From a bacterium (lineage in GTDB: Bacteria; Armatimonadota; UBA5829), in contig JAJFVF010000010.1 in NCBI GenBank assembly GCA_021371935.1, forward strand, positions 62,001-126,000: 64,000 bases of DNA, in the 5' to 3' direction. A program made the translations under genes and the position numbers. Numbering within the stretch: the first letter of the stretch is position 1; every line of letters starts with the position of its first letter. The notes below the pieces were generated by a model. It saw only the letters and a list, made by a program, of their open reading frames with translations. It made no database searches and was not told where the DNA came from. Positions 43,805 to 53,040 of the stretch are shown one piece after another.

Positions 43805-45361
43805 TCATTCACTGATCCGTTTTCGCAGCTTGTCTATCTTTTCGGCTGAAATAATACTCGACTTGTTGAGCGCGGACGCCTTGTCCAGCGCATCCAGCGC
43901 CAATTGGTAGTCTTGCTTCTTATAATTGCAGATGAACTCCGCATATGCATACCAAATCCTCGGATCATCTGGTGCCAGTTTCAGTAATGCCGCGTATTGT
44001 GTTTGTGCATCGTCCAATCGACCCAACTGCGCAAGCAAATCAGCCAGAGTCAACCTGTATGCCGGATTCATGGGAACAAGCTTAACTGCTTTCTCTGAGA
44101 GTGTGGCCGCTTCTTCGGGTTTTTTAAGCTGTTCCATTACATTAGAATAGACACTCCATATCTCAGCAATCGAGGGCTGTCTCTGGGCAGCTTGATGCGC
44201 AATAAACTCTGCTTCGGACTTCCTCCCCAACTTAATTAGCAGCGATAAGCAGTCTCTAAGTCCTTCTATATCTCTGGGGTCAAGTGCAAGAGCTTTTTTG
44301 TATTCGATTGCAGCATCTTTCGGCCTGGAGCTTTCGAGGAACCTGGCATAGCTGAAATGAATGCCGGCTTCGCAAGGACCGAGCGTCAGTGCTTTTTTGT
44401 AATGCTGCCAGGCCAGGTCTATCTGATCGTTATAGAATGCTGATTGTGCAAGAAGCATGTGCGCATACGCAGAGGAAGGGCGCAGTTTTATAAATTCTTT
44501 TGCATATTTAATTTGGTCATCGAGTGTAGATGCAGCAAAATAAAGAATTATGTTCGAGAAAGCCTCTTTTGAATTCTCTGTCGATGCTTGGAGGTGCTTA
44601 CCACTCTTTGGCTCATTGATTTTGCTTGCAATTTCAGCCAATTGATTTGCAGTACATCTTGCAGTTGCAGGTCTACCCATACCTATGTCATCGACTATTC
44701 CACTGAGCACACCAATCACATTGCCTGTCTTTGATGAGATAACCGGAGAACCACTCCAGCCCTGCTCAATTCGTTGGCTGTCATCTTCCATCAACAGCAT
44801 GCGAGGTTTATTGTGTTTTATGCCTGCGGCCGTTACAAGAAGCCAATCAGTACATAAATCAATTTTCCCCTCCGTAAAGACTCTTTTTATGTTATAGGAA
44901 GATATTGATACATTATCCGTGTTCAATACTTCCTGCTCATTTGCAAGCGTTAGAGCGGGATGCTTATTCCATGGTAATTCAAGAATAGCAACGTCCAACT
45001 CAGGATCTGCAGCAATAATCCTGGCCTTACTTATGTCTCCCCAATAGCGGCTGATAACGTAGGGGCTCTTTAATCCAATAAAGCTGCCGAACTCATTACA
45101 GCAATCGACATTGTGATAGTTGGTGGCTATATATCTTCCATCTCCAGATACAAATCCGCATCCCGCGTTTATTTCGTCTGCCCAGATATCAATTGTTACC
45201 ACCAGCGCTTTGGTGTCAACTATCTTTCCTTTATTACCTGACAGACCTATAGTGTCAGCAATTTTATGGCTTTCTGTTTGAATGGCAGTACACGGCAGAC
45301 AATTACTGAGTAAAACGACAAAAATGGGAATGCAATGGTATCTAATCACAGTTAACTCCAT
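43805..45361 (-). CDS. Trypsin-like serine protease with TPR domain
   Basis: 518 residues. Signal peptide about 25 residues, then an S1-type domain with the triad: His in YIATNYHNVD, Asp in ELDVAILELPW, and Ser in GWSGSPVISSKTGNVIG. From about residue 285 there are several TPR motifs (SAYAHMLLAQSAFYNDQIDL, AGIHFSYARFLESSRPKDAA). It is a periplasmic or surface protease related to DegP-like S1C but with no PDZ domain. The extra C-terminal 90 residues (TPR) are missing in the paralogue. A TTGACA/TAGAAT promoter lies upstream. Confidence 0.85.
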   Translation of the reverse strand: MELTVIRYHCIPIFVVLLSNCLPCTAIQTESHKIADTIGLSGNKGKIVDTKALVVTIDIWADEINAGCGFVSGDGRYIATNYHNVDCCNEFGSFIGLKSPYVISRYWGDISKARIIAADPELDVAILELPWNKHPALTLANEQEVLNTDNVSISSYNIKRVFTEGKIDLCTDWLLVTAAGIKHNKPRMLLMEDDSQRIEQGWSGSPVISSKTGNVIGVLSGIVDDIGMGRPATARCTANQLAEIASKINEPKSGKHLQASTENSKEAFSNIILYFAASTLDDQIKYAKEFIKLRPSSAYAHMLLAQSAFYNDQIDLAWQHYKKALTLGPCEAGIHFSYARFLESSRPKDAAIEYKKALALDPRDIEGLRDCLSLLIKLGRKSEAEFIAHQAAQRQPSIAEIWSVYSNVMEQLKKPEEAATLSEKAVKLVPMNPAYRLTLADLLAQLGRLDDAQTQYAALLKLAPDDPRIWYAYAEFICNYKKQDYQLALDALDKASALNKSSIISAEKIDKLRKRISE

Positions 45362-45398
45362 GATTTACTTGCTGATGTGATGCGGTAGACTCACACGC

Positions 45399-45427
45399 AT
45401 TCTATCTGCGATCGTTCAGACTGTCAA
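45399..45427 (-). promoter_or_regulatory. Sigma-70 promoter of protease pair
   Basis: On the minus strand TTGACA (45427..45422), 17-nt spacer, TAGAAT (45404..45399). Surrounding bases (TTGTTGACAG and TAGAATGC) match the promoters at 25576 and 48657. Confidence 0.7.
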
Positions 45428-45507
45428 CAATATCCTCTTCTACAATTGATTAGTTCCAACACCTTCGCCATTCAAGAAAATAATCGAACATATGTGCGCC
45501 AAAACGC

Positions 45508-45536
45508 TTGTATGGCAGCATCCGGCGTGATAGAAT
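45508..45536 (+). promoter_or_regulatory. uvrA: Sigma-70 promoter of uvrA
   Basis: TTGTAT (45508..45513), 17-nt spacer, TAGAAT (45531..45536), 34 nt before the start codon. No LexA-type palindrome is obvious. Confidence 0.6.
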
Positions 45537-45570
45537 AGGTTAACCAAAATTTGATGATATAGAGAGCAGC

Positions 45571-48396
45571 ATGGGTCAAGACAAGATAGTCATCAGAGGT
45601 GCAAGGCAAAATAACCTCAAAAATATAAGTGTCGAGATACCGCGGGACAAGATGGTGGTCATCACAGGTCTTTCAGGCTCGGGCAAATCGTCTCTGGCGT
45701 TTGACACCATATACGCAGAGGGTCAGAGGCGGTATGTGGAGTCGCTGTCGAGCTATGCACGCCAGTTCCTCGGTCAGATGGACAAACCCGATGTGGATGA
45801 TATACAAGGGCTTTCGCCAGCCGTCTCCATAGACCAGAAGTCCACAACCCGCAACCCTCGGTCGACTGTCGGCACCGTCACTGAGATATACGACTATTTG
45901 CGATTGCTCTTTGCCCGGATAGGACACCCGCATTGCCCTCAGTGCGGACGTGAGATAACCCAGCAGACAGTCGAGCAGATGGTCGACACGATCATGGCTC
46001 TGCCCGAAGGGACAAAGATTCAAGTCCTGGCGCCACTCGTTCGCGGCAAGAAAGGTCACTATAGGAAGCTAATCGAGGATGTGCGCAAGGAAGGGTTCGT
46101 GCGTGTGCGTGTAGATGGCGAAATGCACGAGGTTACTGATGACATAGAGATGGACCGCTACAAGCAGCACACCATCGAGATAGTAGTGGACCGGCTGGTC
46201 GTCAAGGACGGTATCCAGAAGCGCCTGAATGACTCTGTGGAAACTGCTCTCAAGAAGGGCAACGGTGTGCTGGGAGTGGATGTGGTCGGTGAGGAGGAGA
46301 TGATCTTCTCCGAAAACTTCGCATGCGCCGAGTGCGGGATCAGCATTGGCGAGGTAGAGCCGAGGAGCTTTTCGTTCAATACTCCTTATGGCGCATGCCC
46401 AGAGTGCAATGGCCTGGGCAGTCACAAACACCTGAACCCCAATCTTATCATACCGGATAAGAACAAATCTATCGACCAGGGAGCAATTGTCCCATTCGCG
46501 CGCGGCACGCATGAATGGATCAAGGCACTGCTCAAAGGTCTTGCCTCCGAACTTGGTTTCTCTCTCAAAACGCCGATAAAAGACTTGACGGATGTTCAAT
46601 ACGATACGCTGCTATATGGCACGAGCATGCCGATAACGGTCACATATGCCAGCCGGTTCCGTGGGTCGACCAGAACATATCGCACTCACTTCGAGGGGAT
46701 CATCAACCTGATGCAGCGGCGCTACTCCGAGACTGGCTCGGATATGATCAAGGAAGAGGTCGAGCACTACATGTCCGAAATTCCGTGCTCCACCTGCGGC
46801 GGCAAACGTCTGAGGCCGGAGAGCCTGGCAGTCACTATTGGGGGGCTGAATATCTCTGAGGTGGCTCATAAGTCTATCGGCGCAACATACGAATGGTTCA
46901 ACACACTCCGCCTCAGCCGCCGCGAGACGATCATCGGCGAGCAGATCATCAAAGAAATTTGCGCTCGACTCAAGTTTTTGCTGGATGTCGGGCTGGAGTA
47001 TCTGACTCTGGACCGGACCGCGGCCACTCTGGCCGGAGGCGAGGCTCAGAGGATCAGACTGGCGACCCAGATCGGCAGCGGACTGATGGGTGTCTTGTAT
47101 ATCCTCGACGAGCCGAGCATCGGCCTCCACCAGAGAGACAACAGGCGGCTGATCGATACACTGCTGCGTCTGCGCGACCTGGGCAACACGATAATCGTGG
47201 TCGAGCATGACGAGGAAACTATTGAGTCCGCGGACTGGATAATAGACATAGGCCCCGGTGCAGGCGAGCATGGCGGAGAAGTTATCGCAGAAGGCACTTT
47301 GGACAAAATCAAGGCGGCAAAGGACTCTTACACTGGTATGTATATGTCCGGCAAGCTCTCTATACCGGTGCCTGAGCAGCGCCGCAAGCCCAACGGCAAG
47401 TGGATCGAGATAAACGGCGCACGCGCTCATAATCTGAAAAGCATTGATGCCAGGTTCCCTATGGGGGTTTTCATATGCGTGACGGGTGTGTCCGGCTCCG
47501 GTAAGAGCACTCTCATACAAGAGACACTGTTTCCCAGGCTGATGTATGCCATTGAAGGGACACATCGCGTCTGGGGCGATCACGACAGTGTCGGAGGACT
47601 CGAAAATATTGACAAAGTGATCGATATCGACCAGTCACCTATTGGCCGCACGCCTCGGTCGAACCCGGCGACGTATACCGGCGTGTTCGACGTAATCCGC
47701 GAACTTTTCAGCAAGACGCCCGATGCCAAGGTGAGAGGTTACCAGCCGGGGCGGTTCAGCTTCAACGTGAAAGGTGGCAGATGCGAGGCGTGTAAAGGCG
47801 ATGGGATCATCAAGATTGAGATGCAGTTTCTGCCGGATGTCTACGTGCCGTGCGAGGTCTGCAAGGGCAAGCGATATAACCGCGAGACCCTCGAAATCAA
47901 GTATAAGGGCAAGAGCATTGCAGATGTTTTGGATATGACGGTCAGCCAGGCGACCGAGTTCTTCAAGCACGTTCCAAAGATCCACCGCCGCTTGGAGACT
48001 ATTCATGACGTTGGGCTGGACTACATACGCATGGGTCAGCCTGCGACCACTCTCTCGGGCGGCGAAGCTCAGCGTGTGAAGCTGGCAACTGAGCTTGCCA
48101 GGCGCGCCACGGGCAAGACCCTCTATATCCTGGACGAGCCGACAACCGGTCTGCACTTCCATGACATCAAGAAGCTCCTCGAAGTGCTGGGGCGTCTGGT
48201 CGATGCGGGGAACACTGTGCTTGTGATCGAGCACAATATGGATGTGATCAAGACAGCCGACTATATAATCGACCTGGGACCCGAAGGCGGGGACAAGGGC
48301 GGTACGATTGTCGCCACAGGCACACCCGAGCAAATCGCCGAGGTGCCGGAGAGCTATACCGGGCAGTTTTTGCAAAAGATGCTCGGCAAGAAGTAA
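45571..48396 (+). CDS. uvrA: UvrABC excinuclease subunit A
   Basis: 941 residues, normal length. Two ABC modules with Walker [13 protein letters not shown] and [12 protein letters not shown], signatures LAGGEAQR and [11 protein letters not shown], Walker [12 protein letters not shown] and [12 protein letters not shown]. Zinc motifs CPQCG, CAECG, CPECNG, CSTCGG and the C-terminal CEACKGDG...[10 protein letters not shown] are intact. It finds bulky DNA lesions with UvrB. It starts about 20 nt beyond ATTTGATG; ribosome site AGAGAG is weak. A terminator repeat follows. Confidence 0.97.
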   Translation: MGQDKIVIRGARQNNLKNISVEIPRDKMVVITGLSGSGKSSLAFDTIYAEGQRRYVESLSSYARQFLGQMDKPDVDDIQGLSPAVSIDQKSTTRNPRSTVGTVTEIYDYLRLLFARIGHPHCPQCGREITQQTVEQMVDTIMALPEGTKIQVLAPLVRGKKGHYRKLIEDVRKEGFVRVRVDGEMHEVTDDIEMDRYKQHTIEIVVDRLVVKDGIQKRLNDSVETALKKGNGVLGVDVVGEEEMIFSENFACAECGISIGEVEPRSFSFNTPYGACPECNGLGSHKHLNPNLIIPDKNKSIDQGAIVPFARGTHEWIKALLKGLASELGFSLKTPIKDLTDVQYDTLLYGTSMPITVTYASRFRGSTRTYRTHFEGIINLMQRRYSETGSDMIKEEVEHYMSEIPCSTCGGKRLRPESLAVTIGGLNISEVAHKSIGATYEWFNTLRLSRRETIIGEQIIKEICARLKFLLDVGLEYLTLDRTAATLAGGEAQRIRLATQIGSGLMGVLYILDEPSIGLHQRDNRRLIDTLLRLRDLGNTIIVVEHDEETIESADWIIDIGPGAGEHGGEVIAEGTLDKIKAAKDSYTGMYMSGKLSIPVPEQRRKPNGKWIEINGARAHNLKSIDARFPMGVFICVTGVSGSGKSTLIQETLFPRLMYAIEGTHRVWGDHDSVGGLENIDKVIDIDQSPIGRTPRSNPATYTGVFDVIRELFSKTPDAKVRGYQPGRFSFNVKGGRCEACKGDGIIKIEMQFLPDVYVPCEVCKGKRYNRETLEIKYKGKSIADVLDMTVSQATEFFKHVPKIHRRLETIHDVGLDYIRMGQPATTLSGGEAQRVKLATELARRATGKTLYILDEPTTGLHFHDIKKLLEVLGRLVDAGNTVLVIEHNMDVIKTADYIIDLGPEGGDKGGTIVATGTPEQIAEVPESYTGQFLQKMLGKK

Positions 48397-48408
48397 ACGC
48401 AATATAGT

Positions 48409-48472
48409 CAAAACGAACTGAGCGTGGATTCTAAAATTTCGAGCGTGAGCAGTTCGTTTTGGCTGTTTTTTT
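48409..48472 (+). terminator. Terminator-like hairpin repeat, copy 2 (behind uvrA)
   Basis: CAAAACGAACTG (48409..48420) pairs with CAGTTCGTTTTG (48450..48461), followed by GCTGTTTTTTTA. The loop has GAGCGTG twice, as in 6681..6732. The gap to 48837 also holds a promoter and a copy of repeat R. Confidence 0.82.
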
Positions 48473-48656
48473 ATATCAACATTTCTATCCTCTCACGAAA
48501 ACACGAAATTACGAAAGAGCGAAGAATCGGTCATCGGCAAAATACCCTCCTCATAATTACAAGACAACAACTCAGGCAAAATGTAGTTAACAGGCCAAGA
48601 TATTTCAGCTAAATGTTGTTCACAAGTGGTGCGCGCGCATTGAGATATGGTGGTTG

Positions 48657-48685
48657 TTGACAGCATGGCTGGTTGCGGATAGAAT
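48657..48685 (+). promoter_or_regulatory. Sigma-70 promoter for HEPN-like gene
   Basis: TTGACA (48657..48662), 17-nt spacer, TAGAAT (48680..48685), in the same local context as 25576..25604. The leader would be about 145 nt and contain repeat R copy 4. Confidence 0.6.
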
Positions 48686-48720
48686 GCGGATGAGTTTTTC
48701 TTGTGTTGGTATGTGATTTC

Positions 48721-48774
48721 AGCGGCGAGGCTGGGATAATTGATGGGTTTGTAAGGAACTGCTACCGAAGCAAC
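48721..48774. repeat. TIR-type dispersed repeat R, copy 4 (left end decayed)
   Basis: AGCGGCGAGGCTGGGATAAT at the left and CTGCTACCGAAGCAAC at the right match the middle and right end of copies 1-3; the left terminal repeat is lost. Confidence 0.55.
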
Positions 48775-48836
48775 AAAAACTTGTTCCCGAAGCACCGAAA
48801 TTGATTGCTGGCAATTGCGAGGTTGTGAATAGAGTC

Positions 48837-49565
48837 ATGACAAAAAATGCAGCAAAAAAGAATAATGAAATACCTGTAGTTATTACACCGCTCAATCTTG
48901 ACATTAATGGTCCTTATGAAATGCTTACGAAATGGTTAGGGGATATAGAGTCTAAACCAATTGATATCTTGAAAGCACTATTCCGAGATGACTCACCAGA
49001 TATAGTGAAGGACATCATGCAGCGCAATGTTGAATTGAAAGAAGCTGCCGACGGCGTAGATGTGCTAATTGCTCTTGAGGACAAGACTGTTATTGAAAAA
49101 CTGGTGATGCCACTTAGGTCAGCAAAGCAAGCTTATTGCCTGGCCGACAATTTAGGATGTATTGCATTGTGTGGTTATGCTTGCGAGATGGCAGCCGTAT
49201 TTGCATTGACAATAGCTGCTCGTAGTGTGGATTGCACGAATCTAGACGATGTATGCAAATTTGCCTTGAATAAGAAAAAATGTGAGTCATGGAGGCAGGA
49301 GCAGCGTATAGAGTGTCTTGAGAAACTGCAGATATTGCCAGACTTAGTCACTCTGGAAAAGATGAGGGATGTAAAACGAATCCGCAACCGGTATCTACAC
49401 TCTATTTCGAAGTGCCACAGTAAGATACGGCAAGATGCTGTTGCGTGTTACGTAGCCAGTTCGTATGTTATGAAATCCATGATTCACATCGGGTTGCATT
49501 GTGATGGATTGCATATACCAGATCATCTTGTCGGCTACCTGAAGGGCAAAAAACGTTCTGGCTGA
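48837..49565 (+). CDS. Hypothetical helical protein with HEPN-like RX4H motif
   Basis: 242 residues from ATG 48837; no good ribosome site is seen and in-frame starts upstream are possible. The protein is mostly helical, with a Cys-rich core (GCIALCGYACEMAAVFALTI). Near residue 185 the sequence RIRNRYLHSISK holds R-N-x3-H, the RX4-6H motif of HEPN RNases. HEPN domains occur in toxins and defence proteins. No antitoxin partner is adjacent, so the call is tentative. Base use is more AT-rich than in the neighbouring uvrA, and hairpin repeats lie on both sides, suggesting an accessory gene. Confidence 0.6.
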   Translation: MTKNAAKKNNEIPVVITPLNLDINGPYEMLTKWLGDIESKPIDILKALFRDDSPDIVKDIMQRNVELKEAADGVDVLIALEDKTVIEKLVMPLRSAKQAYCLADNLGCIALCGYACEMAAVFALTIAARSVDCTNLDDVCKFALNKKKCESWRQEQRIECLEKLQILPDLVTLEKMRDVKRIRNRYLHSISKCHSKIRQDAVACYVASSYVMKSMIHIGLHCDGLHIPDHLVGYLKGKKRSG

Positions 49566-49598
49566 TAGTCCGAGATTTGAATCCCGGACTATCTTTGT
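49564..49598 (+). terminator. Hairpin repeat F, copy 1 (terminator)
   Basis: GATAGTCCG (49564..49572) pairs with CGGACTATC (49585..49593), followed by TTTGTTT. The 30-odd bases from CTGGCTGATAGTCCG on recur at 51907..51940. Confidence 0.75.
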
Positions 49599-49631
49599 TT
49601 CGACGAGGTAACAGACTCTCAGCTTTTTCCT

Positions 49632-51578
49632 CTACTTTGCTCTTTTCTTCCTATCCGGCACTTTGATCTTAACCCGGTGATATGTCGAATTCTCAGATGT
49701 TCTGGTTGTTCCTGAGAACTCGGGGACCAGCTGATTTATGGCCGGGTTATAGCCTTCATAGTGTACGGCCATAGTGTAGACAATATCGTTTTGTGCAATC
49801 ACATTCTGCGGGTCGGCTTTACTGCCGAGACGGTTTCGCGCTGCAAGCAGGGCCTCTTCAGGGGTAGTTGCAACAGTTAACTCAAAGACACGAGAGTCAA
49901 TATCATCCCCTGGTTTCAGATAGACGAAGCTTCCACTGCAGGTCATTTGAATCGTAACTGCCTGAGTGCCTAACGGACCACGGACAACTTGAGGCTCATT
50001 CATATTCAGACCATCATTGTTGTAGACGCCTACACGAGTAGGATTGGAAGAATAGAGAAGAGCCGCCAGCGCATTACGCTGTTCCATAGTTAATCCCATC
50101 GCCCCAACTCCACCAGAGAAAATTTCGCTTTTCTGCTTCGAGGTAAGCAGTCCGTAGAACCGCAACACAGCATTCTCACGACCACCTAGATCATCGACTT
50201 CGTTACACTCACCAAGTTTTAGATAATGGCAGTTTTCCGATATTGCCTGTCTCTGCTCGCCGCTCAGAAAAGCCGCCGCCTGTGCAAGTTCCTCAAGACC
50301 CCTGTAGCCCTGTTTCTTTACCACAGCCTGCCATGGTCTAAGAAATCGGTTAGGTATCTCTTTTGCATCGGCTGTTCGGACATCCTTTACACGTGTATAA
50401 AGGAGATTGCCGTCCCATCCACAGTTCGCAGCAAAACCGGGCAGTTTCTCCTCAATAAGCTGCTTTACACTAGTGTCCTGAACATCCGTGAATGCTACCC
50501 AACTGCTGTAGTAGTCCGAGAATATCTGCAATCCAAGCCTGTTGTGCAGTGCTGCGAGTAGATCCGTCCTGGTTGCAGAACAGGTGCCGTTTTTCTCCTC
50601 GGCTATAGCTCCTTCGTCTACAAGCTCCATAGAGCTTATGGAAACCTTCTTACTTAATAGTTTGTCTGCCGGTTTGCCAGGCAGTGTGTTCTGAAGTGTT
50701 TCTGAAGGACTGTCTATCTCCTGGTCGCACAGGTCAAGCCCGCCTTCTCTCGCGGAGGTCCCTGCTGATCTCGAAGACCCGCAGACAACACTGTAGATTC
50801 CCATTGATCCTGACCCCGAATTAGAATCCGGATGGGTGTAGCCGACAACGACTTTGCACCGTGCTACAATCAGATTCGCGTCAATAGCCGAGTACAGTTC
50901 GATCATGACATCACTGGGAGTTGTTGGGTCCGGGGTCCATGGTGACCAATCCTCGTTTCCTTTGTAAGTCGGTTTTTGCATTTGACTCTCAGCGTTGGAG
51001 AATTCATCCATTACCAACTGCGAAGGACGCCAGGCAGGGTTGGGAGTTGCCAGGCTGTAACAAATGCGCATACCGGACAGATATGCCTTGCGCAACTCTG
51101 GTGAAAGTGATCTGAATTGCTGAAGAGCAAGAGTCTTGTAGAAGCCGGCATTGTCTTCCGCATTGTATGACAGCGAGTCCAGCTTTGCACCAAGAGTTTG
51201 CCATGCATTATCAAGCGCCTCCTGTCGATCAGCTTCCCGCTGCTGCCTCAGCGGATCATAGATGATGTAAGTGTCAACACCATCGTCATCGGCTTTTACA
51301 GTCCAGCTCCAGCCAAAGAGTTTTGCCAGGTGATTCATTACATTTCTTAGCGGCATATTATCTACAAGAATGGTGACCTTCTGATCGGCCACATCTTTTG
51401 ACGGGCGGATATTGACCCCTGCCGCTTTGGATAGAACTTTTGCAACATCCGACAGCGCTTCGCCCTTCAAGTCCAGCGTGACAGTCTTTGAAAAAGCAAC
51501 ATCATTAGAAAACAGGTCGACAGCGGCTGCTGGCATGCAAATAGCTAGCAGGCTAATAATGATAAGTGCTAAACGCAT
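49632..51578 (-). CDS. Secreted protein with secretin-type STN domain
   Basis: 648 residues with a signal peptide (MRLALIIISLLAICMPAAA). Residues about 30-105 look like an STN domain: VTLDLKGEALSDVAKVLSKA, AGVNIRPSKD, VTILVDNMPLRNVMNHLAKL, WSWTVKADDDG. The remaining 540 residues have no family I recognise and no secretin channel, so this is a periplasmic or outer-membrane protein that borrows the STN fold. Many His-poor, Gly/Ser-rich loops; C-terminus basic (VPDRKKRAK). Single gene with its own short gaps. Confidence 0.75.
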   Translation of the reverse strand: MRLALIIISLLAICMPAAAVDLFSNDVAFSKTVTLDLKGEALSDVAKVLSKAAGVNIRPSKDVADQKVTILVDNMPLRNVMNHLAKLFGWSWTVKADDDGVDTYIIYDPLRQQREADRQEALDNAWQTLGAKLDSLSYNAEDNAGFYKTLALQQFRSLSPELRKAYLSGMRICYSLATPNPAWRPSQLVMDEFSNAESQMQKPTYKGNEDWSPWTPDPTTPSDVMIELYSAIDANLIVARCKVVVGYTHPDSNSGSGSMGIYSVVCGSSRSAGTSAREGGLDLCDQEIDSPSETLQNTLPGKPADKLLSKKVSISSMELVDEGAIAEEKNGTCSATRTDLLAALHNRLGLQIFSDYYSSWVAFTDVQDTSVKQLIEEKLPGFAANCGWDGNLLYTRVKDVRTADAKEIPNRFLRPWQAVVKKQGYRGLEELAQAAAFLSGEQRQAISENCHYLKLGECNEVDDLGGRENAVLRFYGLLTSKQKSEIFSGGVGAMGLTMEQRNALAALLYSSNPTRVGVYNNDGLNMNEPQVVRGPLGTQAVTIQMTCSGSFVYLKPGDDIDSRVFELTVATTPEEALLAARNRLGSKADPQNVIAQNDIVYTMAVHYEGYNPAINQLVPEFSGTTRTSENSTYHRVKIKVPDRKKRAK

Positions 51579-51770
51579 ATTTGCCTATTTGCCTCCTCGC
51601 TTTATTGATATCATTATACTAAGCAATTTACGGTCAGTAAATTGCACGATTGTATGTGGTTTTACTGGTGTGAAACACTATAGTGGTATGCAAGCGACCA
51701 ACCGTAATTTACATAGACGGACGTTTGGTACCAAATGTTGCCTCAAGTTGGGATGCGATACACTGCGTTC

Positions 51771-51837
51771 GTTGCTTCGGCAGCAGCTAATCAAATTCAA
51801 ACCTTGCAACTATGAATAAGTCCCGCTGCCGAAGCCG
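51771..51837. repeat. TIR-type dispersed repeat R, copy 5 (different middle)
   Basis: Starts GTTGCTTCGGCAGCAGCT and ends CTGCCGAAGCCGCCG, near-inverse ends, but the middle differs from copies 1-3, so only the termini are conserved. The 51579..52135 gap also holds hairpin F2 and a small stem TTCGGGA/TCCCGAA at about 52030..52052. Confidence 0.55.
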
Positions 51838-51906
51838 CCGTGCCGGATTAGTCATCATATTTTTGCGAGATATCTGTAGATGGTATAATAAAACCAGCTT
51901 GTTGAC

Positions 51907-51942
51907 TGGCTGATAGTCCGGGATTTGAATCACGGACTATAG
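51907..51942. repeat. Hairpin repeat F, copy 2
   Basis: CTGGCTGATAGTCCGGGATT is shared with copy 1 but for one base, and ATAGTCCG (51913..51920) pairs with CGGACTAT (51933..51940). No gene ends here, so it is not simply a terminator. Confidence 0.6.
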
Positions 51943-52135
51943 CATGGAGAATCTTAATCCACTTGCGATATCTTTGAACCACTGAAATGTTGAACACATC
52001 AGTCACCAGCGATTTTGAAGAAGTGCTCGTTTCGGGAATTAGTTTCCCGAAAACACCGAAAGAAAGACTATGAAGACCCATATGTGAGAGGCTATCTTCC
52101 TGTGGATGTTTGAAAGCTGCTGTAAGGAGAGAAAT

Positions 52136-52906
52136 ATGAAACTCGTTTATAGGGTGTTGCTCTTCGGAATTGTATTTGCCATCGGGATTGTTATCGGGGG
52201 CTATAGGACTACCCATCACATTGTTAGGGGCAATAGCACTAACCATCATATCGTTAGGGCTAATGGTGGCAGCAACAGTGCTCCAGTCTTCCAAGGACTA
52301 GATATTTTCAAACACAAGCAGTATGTATGTTTCAAGTATATTGCATACGAATGGATTATTGACGATAAACACGCCGCAAACATCAGGTTTGAGAGAGTCG
52401 GTTCAAATAAATGGCAAATGATGGTTCGTGGTCCATCCAAAACAAATAACCAACCCGAGGACACGGTGTGGGGACCTGAGTGGTCTTCCTGCTCGAAGGA
52501 AGAATGCCTTCGGATGATGGACCGAAGTCTGTCAGACTTCCGTGCCATTTATCCCCATGATAGCTTGCACTTGGTGAAGATTGAGACGCATGTTATCCGA
52601 GATTTATGGGTTGAATTACTGTCTGGGATGCGCCGAACTGTATCAACACTTGATGGAACAGTGAGTCATGAAGTGGAGGATACTCCTCCCGAGGTTGATA
52701 ATGAAGTTCAACGGATTTTGGACGAGTCTTCTACGACTAGAGCAATTAGGGCGCTTTTGGACAAGCATGGAATGAAAGTGCGGAGCATTAGTGGTGCATT
52801 AGGTTTCAAAGAATCGCTTGCCGGTCAGAAATGGTCTCATGTCGCTAAGTTGCGGGACGTGGGAGTTTACGGGCCGAATTTCATTGTGTTTTCAGTGGAT
52901 CCATAG
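52136..52906 (+). CDS. Membrane-anchored hypothetical protein
   Basis: 256 residues from ATG 52136 (AAGGAGAG upstream). One N-terminal helix (MKLVYRVLLFGIVFAIGIVI) anchors a soluble domain outside the membrane. A short tandem repeat follows: YRTTHHIVRGNS then TNHHIVRANGGS. The rest is mixed alpha/beta with no family I recognise. AT-rich codon use compared with its neighbours. Confidence 0.7.
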   Translation: MKLVYRVLLFGIVFAIGIVIGGYRTTHHIVRGNSTNHHIVRANGGSNSAPVFQGLDIFKHKQYVCFKYIAYEWIIDDKHAANIRFERVGSNKWQMMVRGPSKTNNQPEDTVWGPEWSSCSKEECLRMMDRSLSDFRAIYPHDSLHLVKIETHVIRDLWVELLSGMRRTVSTLDGTVSHEVEDTPPEVDNEVQRILDESSTTRAIRALLDKHGMKVRSISGALGFKESLAGQKWSHVAKLRDVGVYGPNFIVFSVDP

Positions 52907-53040
52907 TCATCGGAGACTCGTGCGATAGCCCGGACATGCGGTTGAGAGCCAAGCATTCACTTGATCCATGATCATAGATCATAATTCTGGGTATATGCGT
53001 CGGGGATTCAAACCCCCGATAACCTGTGTAAAATATCGAT

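Noticed and set aside
51848-52294. 148-residue minus-strand frame opposite the start of the gene at 52136
   Set aside because: It has no ribosome site or recognisable features, and it covers hairpin F and the ribosome site of a better-supported gene.
53000-53022. T-arm-like hairpin with TTCAAAC, considered as part of a tRNA
   Set aside because: No acceptor, D or anticodon arm fits around it, and the base before TTC does not pair as a T-arm requires; it is better grouped with the other GGATTCAAATC hairpins.
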